From: Nocardioides sp. T2.26MG-1
GTDB taxonomy: Bacteria > Actinomycetota > Actinomycetes > Propionibacteriales > Nocardioidaceae
Reading direction: 5' to 3'
Length of the DNA: 64,000 bases
Assembly: GCF_950101795.1 (NCBI RefSeq)
Contig: NZ_CATNLZ010000012.1
Location: 414,387-478,386, forward strand
Made by a program: the position numbers and the translations under genes. Below are positions 19,615 to 29,216 of this stretch, piece by piece (the first letter of the stretch is position 1; each line of letters opens with the position of its first letter). The notes under the pieces were generated by a model, which did not search any database, was not told where the DNA came from, and saw only the letters and a program-made list of their open reading frames with translations.

Positions 19615-22600
19615 GTAGATTCTCGACCGTGGACAACGATCTCTGGCGGTTCGAGGCAGTCGATGCTGTCGAGGCCGCGCGCGAGGTCGTTCACCATGAC
19701 CCAGACATGCCTTGGGAGCGGATCCCAGTGCCAGCGGACGCCGATGCGGCATCGGCCAGCCTTGTTGCGCTGGCGGAGGAGTTCCAGAAACTGCCACCGA
19801 GCATCCGCGGGGCGCTTGGACGCGCAACGGGCAACGCGGCACAACTATCCGACGACCGGCTGCAAGGTCTCGCCGAGTTGCTGCAGAACGCCGACGACGA
19901 AGGCGCCGACGACGCGTATTTCTCGGTCGACAACGATCGCCTGCTCTTCGGGCACAACGGAAGCGACTTCACCCTGCCTGACGTTTGGGGTCTCACGATC
20001 CCGTGGCTCAGCGATAAGACGAGCCGGGCCGAGAAGCTCGGCCGATTCGGCATCGGCCTCAAGACTCTGCAGGCGCTGTCGGACACACTGGAGGGCCACA
20101 ACGGCCATTTCCATCTGAGCCTTGGCCGAAGCTCCCTGCGAGCGGCCGACGCGGATCCGCGCTGGCCGAGCAAGCCGGAGGCTGCAACCACCGCGTTCGT
20201 CGTGCCCTTCCAGCACGGGGCGACCACGGAATCTGAAGTGGCCGATTGGCTCCAGTCGTGGAGCGATGCCGGGCTGCTTTTCCTGAGCTCTCTCCGCTCG
20301 GTGACCCTCTTGGACGTGCACGGGGATCCCGTGACACGCGTAAGCATCTCGGTGGGCGAGCCGGCAGTGATCGAGCTTGCTGCAGGCAGCGCTGTCCGGA
20401 CCTCCGTGACGGCCGGCGATGGCCGGACTTGGCTGCGCTACTCACGAAAGGCCAAGAGCCCTGCCGGTCACCGCGCAGGCAAGTCCCACCACGACACCAC
20501 TCCCGTTGCAATCGCGTTCCCGAGATTCGCCGGCGACGAGGGGCACGTCCACGTCGGTCTGCCTGTGCGATCACTCGGCGTGCCCTTCCGCTTCGCCGCA
20601 CAGTTCGATCCGCTCGCCAACCGCCGGGACCTCGCCGACAGCCAGTGGAACCTCGATCTCATCGGACTCGTCGCCGACCTGTGGCTCGACGCCACACTGG
20701 ACCTGTTCTCCACCGACCCCAAGAGTGCCTGGGCGGCAGTTCCACTCGACTCCGAATACGCGGACGACACCTTCACCGCGAGCCCACTCGATGAAGCAGT
20801 CGTGGATCAACTCATGACCGCCTCGCGACTCGAGTTCGCCGACAGGGTCCAACTCAAGGGCTGCAGCGGCGATCGACATCCGTTACGCGACCTTTCCTAC
20901 GAGACTCCGGACCTGACCGGCATCCTGACGGACCAAGACATCCGCGACCTTGCGGAAACCGCTGATGTCATCACGTCGTTCAACCGCTCTGATGACGACA
21001 GATGGCGTGTCGTCATTGCCGACCTCGATAATCTCGGTGCTGCGACACCTGCGCTGGTGGACGTTCGCACCGCCCTGCCACTCCTCAACGCCGAAGATCG
21101 GACGATTGAGTTCGTCGCCGACCTGACCGCTGCCGCTGTCGCAGCTGCCACCGCCGATGAAGAGGAGGACGAGGATCTCGCCGACGAGCTCCTCACCTCG
21201 TCGTGCCTGGTCCTCACCGACGGCCGGCGGACCAGCCCCGAGGCCGCCAAAGGGTTGGACATTCTGCTGCCCGAGGAAGCATCCCAACTCTGGTCCTCAC
21301 TGGGTATCGGCGCCCAGGTGCACACCGCCTACTCGGAACGTCCCACGTGGCCGGTGATTGCCGGATGGCTGCACGACACTGGAACGCTGCGAAAGACCGC
21401 GACGGACGCAGACGCACTCCGAGTCCTCTCCAACGCGGGGCGCAGCGACGTCGAGCTAGCTGAGCCGCTGACCGACGACCAGGCGAACGCGCTCCGCGCC
21501 GCCCTTGAATCCGTCGAAGAGTCGGCTCGCCCCGCGCTCGCCGAGGGAATCGGACGCGCGATCCGACTTGAGGCAACCGTGTACGACGCCAACGGGAAGC
21601 GCACGCAGGTATTTGCCCGGCCTGCCGACTCCTACTTCATCGAGAAGGAGCGGAACAGCTGGTCGAACGCCGCCAAGAAGACGCCCGGGCTCGTCTGGCT
21701 CCACCGACGCTATTCAGACGCCTTGCGTGCACCATCCGGCCGCGCCGGAATCGGCACGCAACGGCTCTTCCGGCTCTTGGGTGCCGAGAACCTCCCGCGT
21801 CTGGAGCTCTTCCCCGACAACGGCCTCTACTACAAGCAGTACGCGTACTACACGTCTGGCCTGTGGAAGGACGCACCGGGCTCACCGATTCGGCGCGCGC
21901 GGCAAATGAACGAGGTTGGGGCACAGTGCACGCTCGACGACCACGCCGCGCCCGACCTTGAGAAGGTACTCGCCGACATCGCGGCCGAGAGGAACGGCCA
22001 ACAGCGTCGAGAGCGGGCAATTGCCCTTATCGGCTGTCTCACCCGAAGCTGGGACCGTCTCGAACCGTACTCCCGAGTCACCGCCGCGAATCCAGACAAC
22101 GGTTGGATCCACAAGGGTGATGTCGACGCGTGGTGGGTCAGCCAAGCGGCATCGATCCCCTGGCTTGGCAACGGCCGAGGCCGACCGACTGCCCCCGGGG
22201 AGTTGCGAGTCAGGACTGGGACCAACGAGGCGATGTACGGCACCGACCCGGCGCTCTACCTCGCCGAGGCATACGACGCACCAGCGCATCGCGAAGTGCT
22301 GTCAGCCCTCGGGGTGAAGGGCAATCCGACTGTTGCGGCACTGATCACCAGAATCGAGGAGATCCGCACCCTGCACCAGTCTGGACAGCCCGTGAGCCCA
22401 GACGGGTCTGACGGCCACCCGATGACGGTGGAGGAAGCCGCCGATTTCGCCGCCCCGTTCTACCAAGCACTGGCCGCCGAAGTTCACGGCGGAGGCATCC
22501 AGCGCGTGGGCAACATGCAAGCCAGCGTGCTGCGCAGCCGCTTCGATCGCGGCGACGGCTTGATCATCACGAACCACGGCTGGAGACGCACCGCCCTGGC

Positions 22601-24209
22601 GCGATCTGGCCCCCCAGTCTTCGGAGACTTGGTCGCATTCGTGCCGGCCGTAACCGGCGCAGAACCCTTATGGAGCGCGCTGGGAGTAAGGCCCCCCACA
22701 GCCGACGATGCCAAGACCGTCATCAAGACGCTCGCAGGCACCCGATCCCTCAGCACCGACGAACAGCAGATCATGCTGGAAGCTCTACGAATCCTTGCGG
22801 ACACATCTCCCGAACGCCTCGGCCAGTTGCGCCGCCAACCGGTGTATGTCGGCAACGGCTGGACAAGCAAGCGGCCCGTATATGCGGTCGAGAACCCATT
22901 GCTCGCAGAAGCGCTCAAGGGGAAGGTTGCAGTTTGGCAGCCCGGCGGGCAACTGACTCAACTCAAGTCTCTTGTCGATCCGCTCGCACTCACCCCGCTC
23001 GACGCCACCCACGCACATGTCCTCCACGAAAGCTCAGCCAACTACGACCCCGATCTCACGGATTTACTGCGGCGCGCGGTTCGTAACCTCCAGACCGACC
23101 TGACCCAGAGTGCGCCGGCATCTGCTGAGGCCATCGCTCTCACATGGGAGGAACTGTCCGACTTCCAGGTCGCTGTGCTTCCCGACCTTCGGGTCCAGGT
23201 CGCCGTGCCGGACAGCGCTGGGCACCAAGTGGCGCTGCCAGCGTGGTTGGACACCCAACGTGCGACGCTGTTCGTCAACTCCTCCGAGGACGCCAGCCGG
23301 GCCCGAAGTGGTGGATACGCAATTGCGTCCATCTTCGACACTGGCCCACGCGAAATCGGGTATGCGTGGCTCGCGGCCTGGGCTGATGCCGAGGCAGGCG
23401 CCCAGGCCGACCTCGTCGTCTCCGCAGCCGCGCGCGCTGCCGAAGAGAAGTTGCGTCGGGAGAAGAGCCAGGCGGCGCTCAACTCCCTGCCGACCTCGAA
23501 GCAGCCGGTCACTCGCTCGGCCCGAAAGCCGAAGAAGGGAACACCCAGCCAAGGGGCCACGGACGATCCCCCGTCACCGCCGAAGGCTCGCATTCTCGTC
23601 GACCCCGCCACCTTGGTCCTGCAAGACACCGCCGGGGAACTCATCACCGGCACACCTCGCGGCGAGGGAGGTACAGGTTTGTCGGGCGGGTCCGGAGCCG
23701 CCGGAACTGGGAAGCCGAAGTTGAAGGAACCGAACCGAGACAAACCCAAACAGCCCGGCGGCGGCGGCCGAGGGCCGCTCAACTACACGGCACAGGAGCG
23801 CGAGGACGCGGGGTTGGAGCTTCTTCGCATGGTTCTGGCTGGCGACGAATGCACATTGACCGATGTCCGGCACCAACCAAATGTGGGCGCCGATGCAGTC
23901 GATGATCGTGGTCGGTACTACGAACTCAAAGTTCACCAAGGAGCGATCCCCGACTCCGTGCAGCTTGAGGACAGCCAGATCCAGCGAGCGATGGCTGCGC
24001 CGGATGACTTCTTCCTCGTCCTCGTGGGCAATGTGGAGGATGGGCAGGGGAACCCCGAGGTCAGGATCATTCATGATCCGCTCCATCACCTGACTGTCCA
24101 ACCACAAGGAGCCGTCCACCTCACCGGCGTCCTCTCAGCCGAGGTGGCCCGGTCGTGGGCGTTTGAGCCAGTGGGCGAGGACGACCACGAGCGCACTGAC
24201 CCGGAGTAG
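19611..24209 (+). CDS. Giant sacsin/HSP90-type (GHKL) ATPase with C-terminal DUF3883-like nuclease domain
   Basis: About 1532 residues from GTG 19611, translationally coupled to the gene before. The N-terminus has the GHKL/sacsin nucleotide-binding signature: ELLQNADDEGADDAYF (~89-104) and GRFGIGLKTL (~144-153). The long middle has no recognised family. A low-complexity Gly/Pro/Lys linker (~1300-1385) leads to a C-terminal domain with GADAVDDRGRYYELKVHQG (~1425-1443), the Asp...Glu-x-Lys pattern of a PD-(D/E)xK/DUF3883-like fold. Large sacsin-type ATPases, alone or fused to nuclease-like domains, recur in bacterial defence islands. An anti-phage role where the ATPase senses and the nuclease acts is plausible but not shown. 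Confidence 0.72.
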   Translation: MSRFSTVDNDLWRFEAVDAVEAAREVVHHDPDMPWERIPVPADADAASASLVALAEEFQKLPPSIRGALGRATGNAAQLSDDRLQGLAELLQNADDEGADDAYFSVDNDRLLFGHNGSDFTLPDVWGLTIPWLSDKTSRAEKLGRFGIGLKTLQALSDTLEGHNGHFHLSLGRSSLRAADADPRWPSKPEAATTAFVVPFQHGATTESEVADWLQSWSDAGLLFLSSLRSVTLLDVHGDPVTRVSISVGEPAVIELAAGSAVRTSVTAGDGRTWLRYSRKAKSPAGHRAGKSHHDTTPVAIAFPRFAGDEGHVHVGLPVRSLGVPFRFAAQFDPLANRRDLADSQWNLDLIGLVADLWLDATLDLFSTDPKSAWAAVPLDSEYADDTFTASPLDEAVVDQLMTASRLEFADRVQLKGCSGDRHPLRDLSYETPDLTGILTDQDIRDLAETADVITSFNRSDDDRWRVVIADLDNLGAATPALVDVRTALPLLNAEDRTIEFVADLTAAAVAAATADEEEDEDLADELLTSSCLVLTDGRRTSPEAAKGLDILLPEEASQLWSSLGIGAQVHTAYSERPTWPVIAGWLHDTGTLRKTATDADALRVLSNAGRSDVELAEPLTDDQANALRAALESVEESARPALAEGIGRAIRLEATVYDANGKRTQVFARPADSYFIEKERNSWSNAAKKTPGLVWLHRRYSDALRAPSGRAGIGTQRLFRLLGAENLPRLELFPDNGLYYKQYAYYTSGLWKDAPGSPIRRARQMNEVGAQCTLDDHAAPDLEKVLADIAAERNGQQRRERAIALIGCLTRSWDRLEPYSRVTAANPDNGWIHKGDVDAWWVSQAASIPWLGNGRGRPTAPGELRVRTGTNEAMYGTDPALYLAEAYDAPAHREVLSALGVKGNPTVAALITRIEEIRTLHQSGQPVSPDGSDGHPMTVEEAADFAAPFYQALAAEVHGGGIQRVGNMQASVLRSRFDRGDGLIITNHGWRRTALARSGPPVFGDLVAFVPAVTGAEPLWSALGVRPPTADDAKTVIKTLAGTRSLSTDEQQIMLEALRILADTSPERLGQLRRQPVYVGNGWTSKRPVYAVENPLLAEALKGKVAVWQPGGQLTQLKSLVDPLALTPLDATHAHVLHESSANYDPDLTDLLRRAVRNLQTDLTQSAPASAEAIALTWEELSDFQVAVLPDLRVQVAVPDSAGHQVALPAWLDTQRATLFVNSSEDASRARSGGYAIASIFDTGPREIGYAWLAAWADAEAGAQADLVVSAAARAAEEKLRREKSQAALNSLPTSKQPVTRSARKPKKGTPSQGATDDPPSPPKARILVDPATLVLQDTAGELITGTPRGEGGTGLSGGSGAAGTGKPKLKEPNRDKPKQPGGGGRGPLNYTAQEREDAGLELLRMVLAGDECTLTDVRHQPNVGADAVDDRGRYYELKVHQGAIPDSVQLEDSQIQRAMAAPDDFFLVLVGNVEDGQGNPEVRIIHDPLHHLTVQPQGAVHLTGVLSAEVARSWAFEPVGEDDHERTDPE

Positions 24210-24276
24210 CTCGCTCTCGGTCCACAGATCTAGCTCGCGTTGGCGCGAGAACGATCGATGTGCGAAAATCCAACAC

Positions 24277-25404
24277 GTGGACAAGATGGTACTCGGCCAG
24301 AGGCTCTCCGAGGCCCGCGATCTCGCAGGCATGACTCAGGAGAGCGTCGCGCGTGCCGTCGGTCTCGACCGGACCGCTATCGTCCTGCTTGAGAAGGGCG
24401 AGCGCAATCTCAAGGTGCCTGAACTGGTGCAGATCGCTCAGGTTCTCGGTCGACCGCTCTCGTACTTCGTCGAGGCACCAGTGCCGGCTGCAGTCAGCCG
24501 TCGATCAACGCCCCACGCTGCGCATGACTCGACCCGTGCTCTGGACGTCGAGATCGACCAGTTCGCGTCAGATTTGCGAGGTCTATTGGCGCTGGGGTTG
24601 CTTGAGCCAGTCCTTCGTGATGAGAGCGCTCGCGTACCTAGAACGCACGCTGAGGCCGAGAGTGCTGCCGCCTCGTTCCGGAGAAAGGCGGGCCTCGGTT
24701 CCGAACCGATTGCCGATCTTGGCCGCCTTTGCGAACGGTTCGGACTCCACACGTTCGCGGCGCCCCTCGGCGAATCTGGTCCCGACGGAGGGTGTGTTGC
24801 GGTAGACGCAGAGGGTGGCGCACTGGGCGCCGCGGTCATCAATGGGCATACCGGGTCGGGCCGACGCCGGATGACCCTGGCACATGAACTGGGCCATTGG
24901 CTGTTTGGCGATGCGTATGACACGGAAGCCTCGCTTGACAGCGAACAGATGATCAACTCGTTCTCCATCCACTTCCTCGCTCCCCGCGCTGGGATCACCA
25001 CGGTTTGGTCAGAGTACGCTGAGTGGCCGCTTCGAGATCGCGCTCTAGCAGTCGGCGTTGCCTTCCGACTGAGTTGGACGGCGGCAATCTCTCAACTTCG
25101 AAATGTTGGTCTCATCTCGCACGACGAGCGCGATCGGCTCAGCGCCAACGAGCCCCGGTCTGGCGACTACTTGCGCCTGGGGTTGTCATGGAATGACGAG
25201 CTAGAAGCCCGGTACCTCTCGCCAGCCTTCGTCGCCGCATGCCTGACGGGCTACACCTCGTCCAAGCTCACTGAGTCGCGCGTACTTGAACTACTGCGAG
25301 GGATGCTCACTGTCGACGACCTACCTGCGGTGGACGCGTCGTCGTCGATGGACGGACTCCGCCGATCTTTCGAGGGCCACACCGGCTCAGGATCGGATGC
25401 CTGA
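24277..25404 (+). CDS. XRE HTH - ImmA/IrrE metallopeptidase fusion (antitoxin/regulator)
   Basis: About 375 residues. Residues ~5-60 form an XRE HTH (LGQRLSEARDLAGMTQESVARAVGLDRTAIVLLEKG). The zinc-peptidase domain has the HExxH motif in TLAHELGHWLFGD (~200-210) with further conserved region EASLDSEQMINSFSIHFLAPR. Such fusions repress promoters and cleave or sequester partner proteins, often in toxin-antitoxin or element-regulation pairs. GTG 24277 or ATG 24286 are possible starts. The stop overlaps the PIN-domain gene by 8 bp, which marks the two as one unit. A short 67-bp gap separates it from the giant ATPase gene and may hold its promoter. Confidence 0.82.
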   Translation: MDKMVLGQRLSEARDLAGMTQESVARAVGLDRTAIVLLEKGERNLKVPELVQIAQVLGRPLSYFVEAPVPAAVSRRSTPHAAHDSTRALDVEIDQFASDLRGLLALGLLEPVLRDESARVPRTHAEAESAAASFRRKAGLGSEPIADLGRLCERFGLHTFAAPLGESGPDGGCVAVDAEGGALGAAVINGHTGSGRRRMTLAHELGHWLFGDAYDTEASLDSEQMINSFSIHFLAPRAGITTVWSEYAEWPLRDRALAVGVAFRLSWTAAISQLRNVGLISHDERDRLSANEPRSGDYLRLGLSWNDELEARYLSPAFVAACLTGYTSSKLTESRVLELLRGMLTVDDLPAVDASSSMDGLRRSFEGHTGSGSDA

Positions 25405-25948
25405 CCTAACGACCTGGGTCACTGACACCAGCGTCTACACCCACCTATGCCGTGCCGGGCACGTCGAGATTCTTGAACGCTTGGCGCCGGGCGGCGTGAT
25501 TGTCGTGCCCGACGAAGTCAACACAGAGATCCAGGCCGGGCGCATGCTGTACAGCGGGATACCAGACCCTGCTTCGACGTCTTGGGCACAAACGACCGTT
25601 CTCACGGAGGACGAAGTCTTTACGCAGCTCATCGTCAAGGCGGCGCTTGGCGGCGGTCCCACCCAACACTTGGGCGAGAGCGCGGTCATCGCATGCGCCA
25701 AGCACCGCGGCATCACGGCGCTGATCGATGACAAGAGCGCGATCGCCCAGGCAGACCTGCACGGCGTCCAGAGCCACGACACCCTCTGGCTCGTGATCGA
25801 GGCTCACTGGACCCTCCCGGACGTCGACCGAGCACGCGCGATACAGATCGTGGACGACCTCCTGGCCACCGACATGTTCTTGCCGATCAGCTCTGGCGAG
25901 AGCCTGTTCTCATGGGCGTACGAGGAGGGATACCTCCCCCATGAGTAG
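25397..25948 (+). CDS. PIN-domain ribonuclease-like protein (probable toxin partner)
   Basis: A 183-residue protein with a PIN-like fold: N-terminal VTDTSVYTHL (first acidic residue), GGGPTQHLGESAVIACAKHRG (conserved Glu), and TALIDDKSA (Asp pair). PIN proteins are Mg-dependent RNases. It overlaps the XRE-ImmA/IrrE gene by 8 bp and is the last gene before the right end of the island. The pairing suggests a toxin-antitoxin or abortive-infection module that may also stabilise the island. Confidence 0.75.
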   Translation: MPDLTTWVTDTSVYTHLCRAGHVEILERLAPGGVIVVPDEVNTEIQAGRMLYSGIPDPASTSWAQTTVLTEDEVFTQLIVKAALGGGPTQHLGESAVIACAKHRGITALIDDKSAIAQADLHGVQSHDTLWLVIEAHWTLPDVDRARAIQIVDDLLATDMFLPISSGESLFSWAYEEGYLPHE

Positions 25949-25957
25949 GCCGGCCGA

Positions 25958-25982
25958 GTGATACACGAGAGTGATACATGAA
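25958..25982. promoter_or_regulatory. Right subterminal repeat pair (candidate integrase arm sites)
   Basis: GTGATACAC (25958-25966) and GTGATACAT (25971-25979) are direct repeats with a 13-bp period. With the intervening GAGA and trailing GAA they match 1367-1391 at the left end almost base for base. They lie 10 bp after the last island gene and about 115 bp inside the right junction. Confidence 0.6.
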
Positions 25983-26080
25983 GCCCCGGAAACGGTGTCC
26001 AACGGCGATACAACCCGAACCCGAGTGATCCACAGAACCCGTCCTGACCTGCGGTTTCGCGAACTCTCGTCAATGACCGT

Positions 26081-26257
26081 CTACGCGGCGACCTCGTGGC
26101 ACCAGTGGCAGGCGGCGTAGCCCACGCTCAGCAGCACGGGCACGTTGCGCCGGCGCGCCTCCTCAAACGCCTCGGGTCCCCACTCCCACCAGTCGACCGG
26201 GTTGTCGGCGTGCTGGAGCAGGTAGGGCGACGTCGCGCTCGCGAGGCGGTTGGGCAT
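26081..26257 (-). pseudogene. Displaced native 5' end of the DUF255 gene
   Basis: ATG at 26257 opens [20 protein letters not shown] and continues in frame to GYAACHWCH, then EVAA and a TAG at 26081. It is the original start of the gene now running from 1322 leftwards, cut by the island at the 25-bp repeat. The 58-codon product would keep the CHWC motif but none of the rest of the fold. Its native promoter presumably lies in the 47-bp gap to the aldolase gene or further upstream. Confidence 0.88.
26095..26119. repeat. attR core direct repeat
   Basis: Identical over 25 bp to 1160-1184. Bases before 26095 belong to the island; bases after 26119 are the native target gene. Confidence 0.85.
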
Positions 26258-26304
26258 GGTGTCAGTCTGTGCCCCAGCCCAAGCGCCGCGTCGAGACAGT
26301 CCCG

Positions 26305-27318
26305 TCAGGCGGCGCCCTCGGCGAGCGTGAGCGCGATGTCGATGATCATGTCCTCCTGGCCCCCGACGAGCCCGCGTCGGCCGCACTCCATGAGGATGTC
26401 GCGGACGTCGACGCCGTAGCGCGCCGACGCGGCCTCGGCGTGCCGCAGGAAGCTGGAGTACACCCCGGCGTACCCGAGCGTGAGCGTCTCGCGGTCGACC
26501 CGCACCGGGCGGTCCTGGAGCGGGCGCACCAGGTCGTCGGCGGCGTCCTGCAGCTGGAACAGGTCGCAGCCGTGCTCGAAGCCCATCAGGTCGGCGACCG
26601 CGATGAACGGCTCGATCGGGCAGTTGCCCGCGCCGGCACCGTGCCCGGCGAGGGAGGCGTCGACCCGGTATACGCCGTTCTCGACGGCGACGACGGAGTT
26701 GGCGACCGAGAGTGAGAGGTTCTCGTGCGCGTGGATGCCGATCTCGGTGGCGGGCTCGAGGACATCGCGGTAGGCGCGGACGCGCGCGGCGACGTCGTTC
26801 ATGGTCAGCCGGCCGCCGGAGTCGGTGACGTAGACGCACTGCGCGCCGTACGACTCCATCAGCCTCGCCTGCGCCGCCAGCTGCTCGGGCTCGGCCATGT
26901 GCGACAGCATCAGGAACCCGGACACGTCCATGCCGATCTCACGGGCGGTTGCGATGTGCTGCGCCGAGACGTCGGCCTCGGTGCAGTGGGTGGCGATGCG
27001 GACCGACCGGACGCCGAGGTCCCAGGCCCGCTCGAGCTCGTGGATGGTGCCGACGCCGGGCAGCAGCAGCGTGGTGAGCCGCGCGTTCTCCAGCACCGAG
27101 GCGGCGGCCTCGATCCACTCCCAGTCGGAGTGGGAGCCGGGACCGTAGTTGAGGGAGCCGCCGGCCAGGCCGTCACCGTGGGCGACCTCGATCGCGTCGA
27201 CGCCTGCGGCGTCGAGCGCGGCCACGATCCGCTTCACGTCGTCGGGTGTGATCCGGTGGCGTACGGCGTGCATGCCGTCGCGCAGGGTGACGTCCTGGAC
27301 GTAGATCGGGGTGCTCAT
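26305..27318 (-). CDS. dmpG: 4-hydroxy-2-oxovalerate aldolase
   Basis: A 337-residue DRE-TIM-family aldolase that splits 4-hydroxy-2-oxoacids into pyruvate and an aldehyde. Visible motifs: [12 protein letters not shown] (metal/catalytic Arg-Asp) at residues ~10-21 and the metal-binding HxH in [15 protein letters not shown] (~197-211). In the family it forms a channelling complex with the acylating aldehyde dehydrogenase, here encoded immediately upstream with ATGA overlap. It is the last gene of the hydratase-dehydrogenase-aldolase operon (HsaE-G-F order, also MhpD-F-E). It lies next to the right edge of the island. Confidence 0.93.
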   Translation of the reverse strand: MSTPIYVQDVTLRDGMHAVRHRITPDDVKRIVAALDAAGVDAIEVAHGDGLAGGSLNYGPGSHSDWEWIEAAASVLENARLTTLLLPGVGTIHELERAWDLGVRSVRIATHCTEADVSAQHIATAREIGMDVSGFLMLSHMAEPEQLAAQARLMESYGAQCVYVTDSGGRLTMNDVAARVRAYRDVLEPATEIGIHAHENLSLSVANSVVAVENGVYRVDASLAGHGAGAGNCPIEPFIAVADLMGFEHGCDLFQLQDAADDLVRPLQDRPVRVDRETLTLGYAGVYSSFLRHAEAASARYGVDVRDILMECGRRGLVGGQEDMIIDIALTLAEGAA

Positions 27319-28268
27319 CAGCCGTTCGCCTTCCGGGCCGCGATCCGCTCGGCGACCTGGAGGCCGGCGGAGGTCATGATGTCGAGGTTGCCGGCGTACG
27401 CCGGGAGGTAGTGCGCGGCGCCCTCGACCTCGAGGAACACCGACACCTGGTGGGTGGGGCGTCCGGTCGCGCCGGCGGCGAGCAGCGTCTGGACGGGCTG
27501 GTCCTCGGGGACCGGCGTGATCTGCACCTGCTGCTTGAGCCGGTAGCCCGGGACGTAGGCGGAGACGTCGGCCACCATCTTCTCGATGCTGGCGCGGATC
27601 TCCTCGTGCACACCCTCGTCCGGGGTGTCGACCAGGCAGAGGACCGTGTCTCGCATGATCAGGGGCGGCTCGGCGGGGTTGAGGATGATGATCGCCTTGC
27701 CCCGGGCGGCACCGCCGACCTCGACGATCGCCTGCGAAGTGGTCTCGGTGAACTCGTCGATGTTCGCGCGGGTGCCCGGGCCGGCCGACTTGGAGGCGAT
27801 GGAGGCCACGATCTCGGCGTACGCGACCGGCACGACGCGGGCGACGGCCGCCACCACCGGGATCGTGGCCTGGCCGCCGCAGGTGACCATGTTGAGGTTG
27901 GGCGCGTCCAGGTGGTCCTCGAGGTTGACCGCGGGGACGACGTACGGCCCGATCGCCGCGGGCGTCAGGTCGATCATCGTCTTCCCCAGCGGCTGGAGCC
28001 GGGCCGCGTTGGCGCGGTGTGCCCCGGCCGACGTGGCGTCGAAGACGATCTCGATGTCCTCGAACCCCGGCATCGCGACCAGCCCCTCGACACCCTCGTG
28101 GGTGGTCGGGACGCCGAACCGCGCGGCGCGGGCCAGCCCGTCGGACGCCGGGTCGATGCCGACCATCGCGCCCATCTCGAGGTGGTCGGAGCCCCGCATC
28201 ACCTTGATCATCAGGTCGGTGCCGATGTTGCCGGACCCGATGATGGCGACCTTCGTACGTCGCGTCAT
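27318..28268 (-). CDS. dmpF: Acetaldehyde/propionaldehyde dehydrogenase (acylating)
   Basis: A 316-residue NAD-dependent dehydrogenase that converts the aldehyde from the aldolase to an acyl-CoA. It has the Rossmann motif [16 protein letters not shown] (~7-22) and the catalytic cysteine in [14 protein letters not shown] (~128-141). ATG 28268 overlaps the stop of the hydratase gene (ATGA), and its own stop overlaps the aldolase start, so the three are translationally coupled. Paralogues act on acetaldehyde or propionaldehyde; the steroid HsaG prefers the latter. The natural substrate here is unknown. Confidence 0.93.
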   Translation of the reverse strand: MTRRTKVAIIGSGNIGTDLMIKVMRGSDHLEMGAMVGIDPASDGLARAARFGVPTTHEGVEGLVAMPGFEDIEIVFDATSAGAHRANAARLQPLGKTMIDLTPAAIGPYVVPAVNLEDHLDAPNLNMVTCGGQATIPVVAAVARVVPVAYAEIVASIASKSAGPGTRANIDEFTETTSQAIVEVGGAARGKAIIILNPAEPPLIMRDTVLCLVDTPDEGVHEEIRASIEKMVADVSAYVPGYRLKQQVQITPVPEDQPVQTLLAAGATGRPTHQVSVFLEVEGAAHYLPAYAGNLDIMTSAGLQVAERIAARKANG

Positions 28269-29074
28269 GACTGCTCCCCGTAGGTGAAGGACACCGAGCC
28301 GAGGCCGGTGATGGTGGCGCGCACCCGCTGACCGGGGGCGAGGGGCCGCATCGGGCCGAGGGCGCCGGACAGCACCACCTGGCCGGCGCGGAGCGGGTCG
28401 CCGAGCTCGCGGGCGCGCCCGGCGAGCCAGGCCAGCGCGGCGAGCGGGTCGCCGAGGCAGGCCGCCCCGGACCCGGTCGAGACGGTCTCGCCGTCGATGG
28501 TCATGGTCATCTCGGCCTCGCGCGGCTCGAACGCGTCGAGCCGGACCCGCTCGGGGCCCAGCACGTAGGCGCCGGACGAGGCGTTGTCGGCGACGGTGTC
28601 GCCGAGGCTGATGTCCCAGTCCGCGACCCGGCTGCCGCAGATCTCGACGGCGGCGACCGCGTGGTCGACGGCCGCCCGGACCCGGACGAGCCCGAGGTCC
28701 CCGTCGACGAGGTCCGCGCCCAGCACGAACGCGATCTCGGCCTCGGCGCGCGGCTGCAGCACCGACCCGGCGGCGACGACGTCCCCGCCGTGGTGCTCCA
28801 TGTCGTCGAACAGCACCCCGAAGTCCGGCTGGTCCACGCCGAGCTGGGCCTGCACCGCGGCGGAGGTCAGGCCGATCTTGCGGCCGACCACGCGGGCGCC
28901 GCCCGCCACGCGGAAGGCGGTGAGGCGCTGCTGTACGGCGTACGCCGCCTGGACGTCGTCGGCGCCGACGAGGTCGCGCACCGGGGCGCACGGCACGCCG
29001 GTGCGGGCGGCGTCGAGCAGCCGGGTGGCCGCGGCGTCGAGCTGCGCCTCTCGGGCGAGGAGGTGAGGAGCCAT
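28265..29074 (-). CDS. 2-keto-4-pentenoate (2-hydroxydienoate) hydratase
   Basis: A 269-residue fumarylacetoacetate-hydrolase-superfamily hydratase (MhpD/HsaE type). Metal-binding acidic residues are visible in [13 protein letters not shown] (~105-117), with [14 protein letters not shown] and the conserved SSGAYVLG. It adds water to the 2-hydroxydienoate produced by the C-C hydrolase. It is first in its operon; ATG 29074 has GAGG upstream. The 17-bp near-palindrome 45 bp upstream (29119-29135) is a candidate operator shared with the divergent flavin reductase gene. Confidence 0.9.
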   Translation of the reverse strand: MAPHLLAREAQLDAAATRLLDAARTGVPCAPVRDLVGADDVQAAYAVQQRLTAFRVAGGARVVGRKIGLTSAAVQAQLGVDQPDFGVLFDDMEHHGGDVVAAGSVLQPRAEAEIAFVLGADLVDGDLGLVRVRAAVDHAVAAVEICGSRVADWDISLGDTVADNASSGAYVLGPERVRLDAFEPREAEMTMTIDGETVSTGSGAACLGDPLAALAWLAGRARELGDPLRAGQVVLSGALGPMRPLAPGQRVRATITGLGSVSFTYGEQS

Positions 29075-29118
29075 GCCCCGAACCCTCCGGGGCGCCGGCC
29101 GTCCCGGGCCAGCGGCGC

Positions 29119-29135
29119 GTGCCGGTCCCCGGAAC
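29119..29135. promoter_or_regulatory. Candidate cluster operator, site A
   Basis: GTGCCGGTCCCCGGAAC, imperfect inverted repeat. It lies in the 142-bp divergent gap between the hydratase operon (start 29074) and the flavin reductase fusion (start 29217). The surrounding 20 bases (29113-29132) match 32968-32987 with one mismatch. Confidence 0.5.
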
Positions 29136-29216
29136 CGTGTGCTCGGGCTCTCCCGGTGTGCCGGAGTGCGGCATGACGCTCTTGAGCCTGCCCGGGAGCG
29201 CGCGCACCGTGCAGGG

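Noticed and set aside
15762..24209. Self-transmissible ICE
   Set aside because: A relaxase is present but no VirB4/VirD4/TraG-like or FtsK-type transfer ATPase is seen between the att repeats.
29073..29216. Upstream extension of the flavin reductase
   Set aside because: The 48 extra codons are Arg/Pro/Gly-rich, contain the candidate operator, and lack similarity to the reductase family; ATG 29217 fits the domain start.
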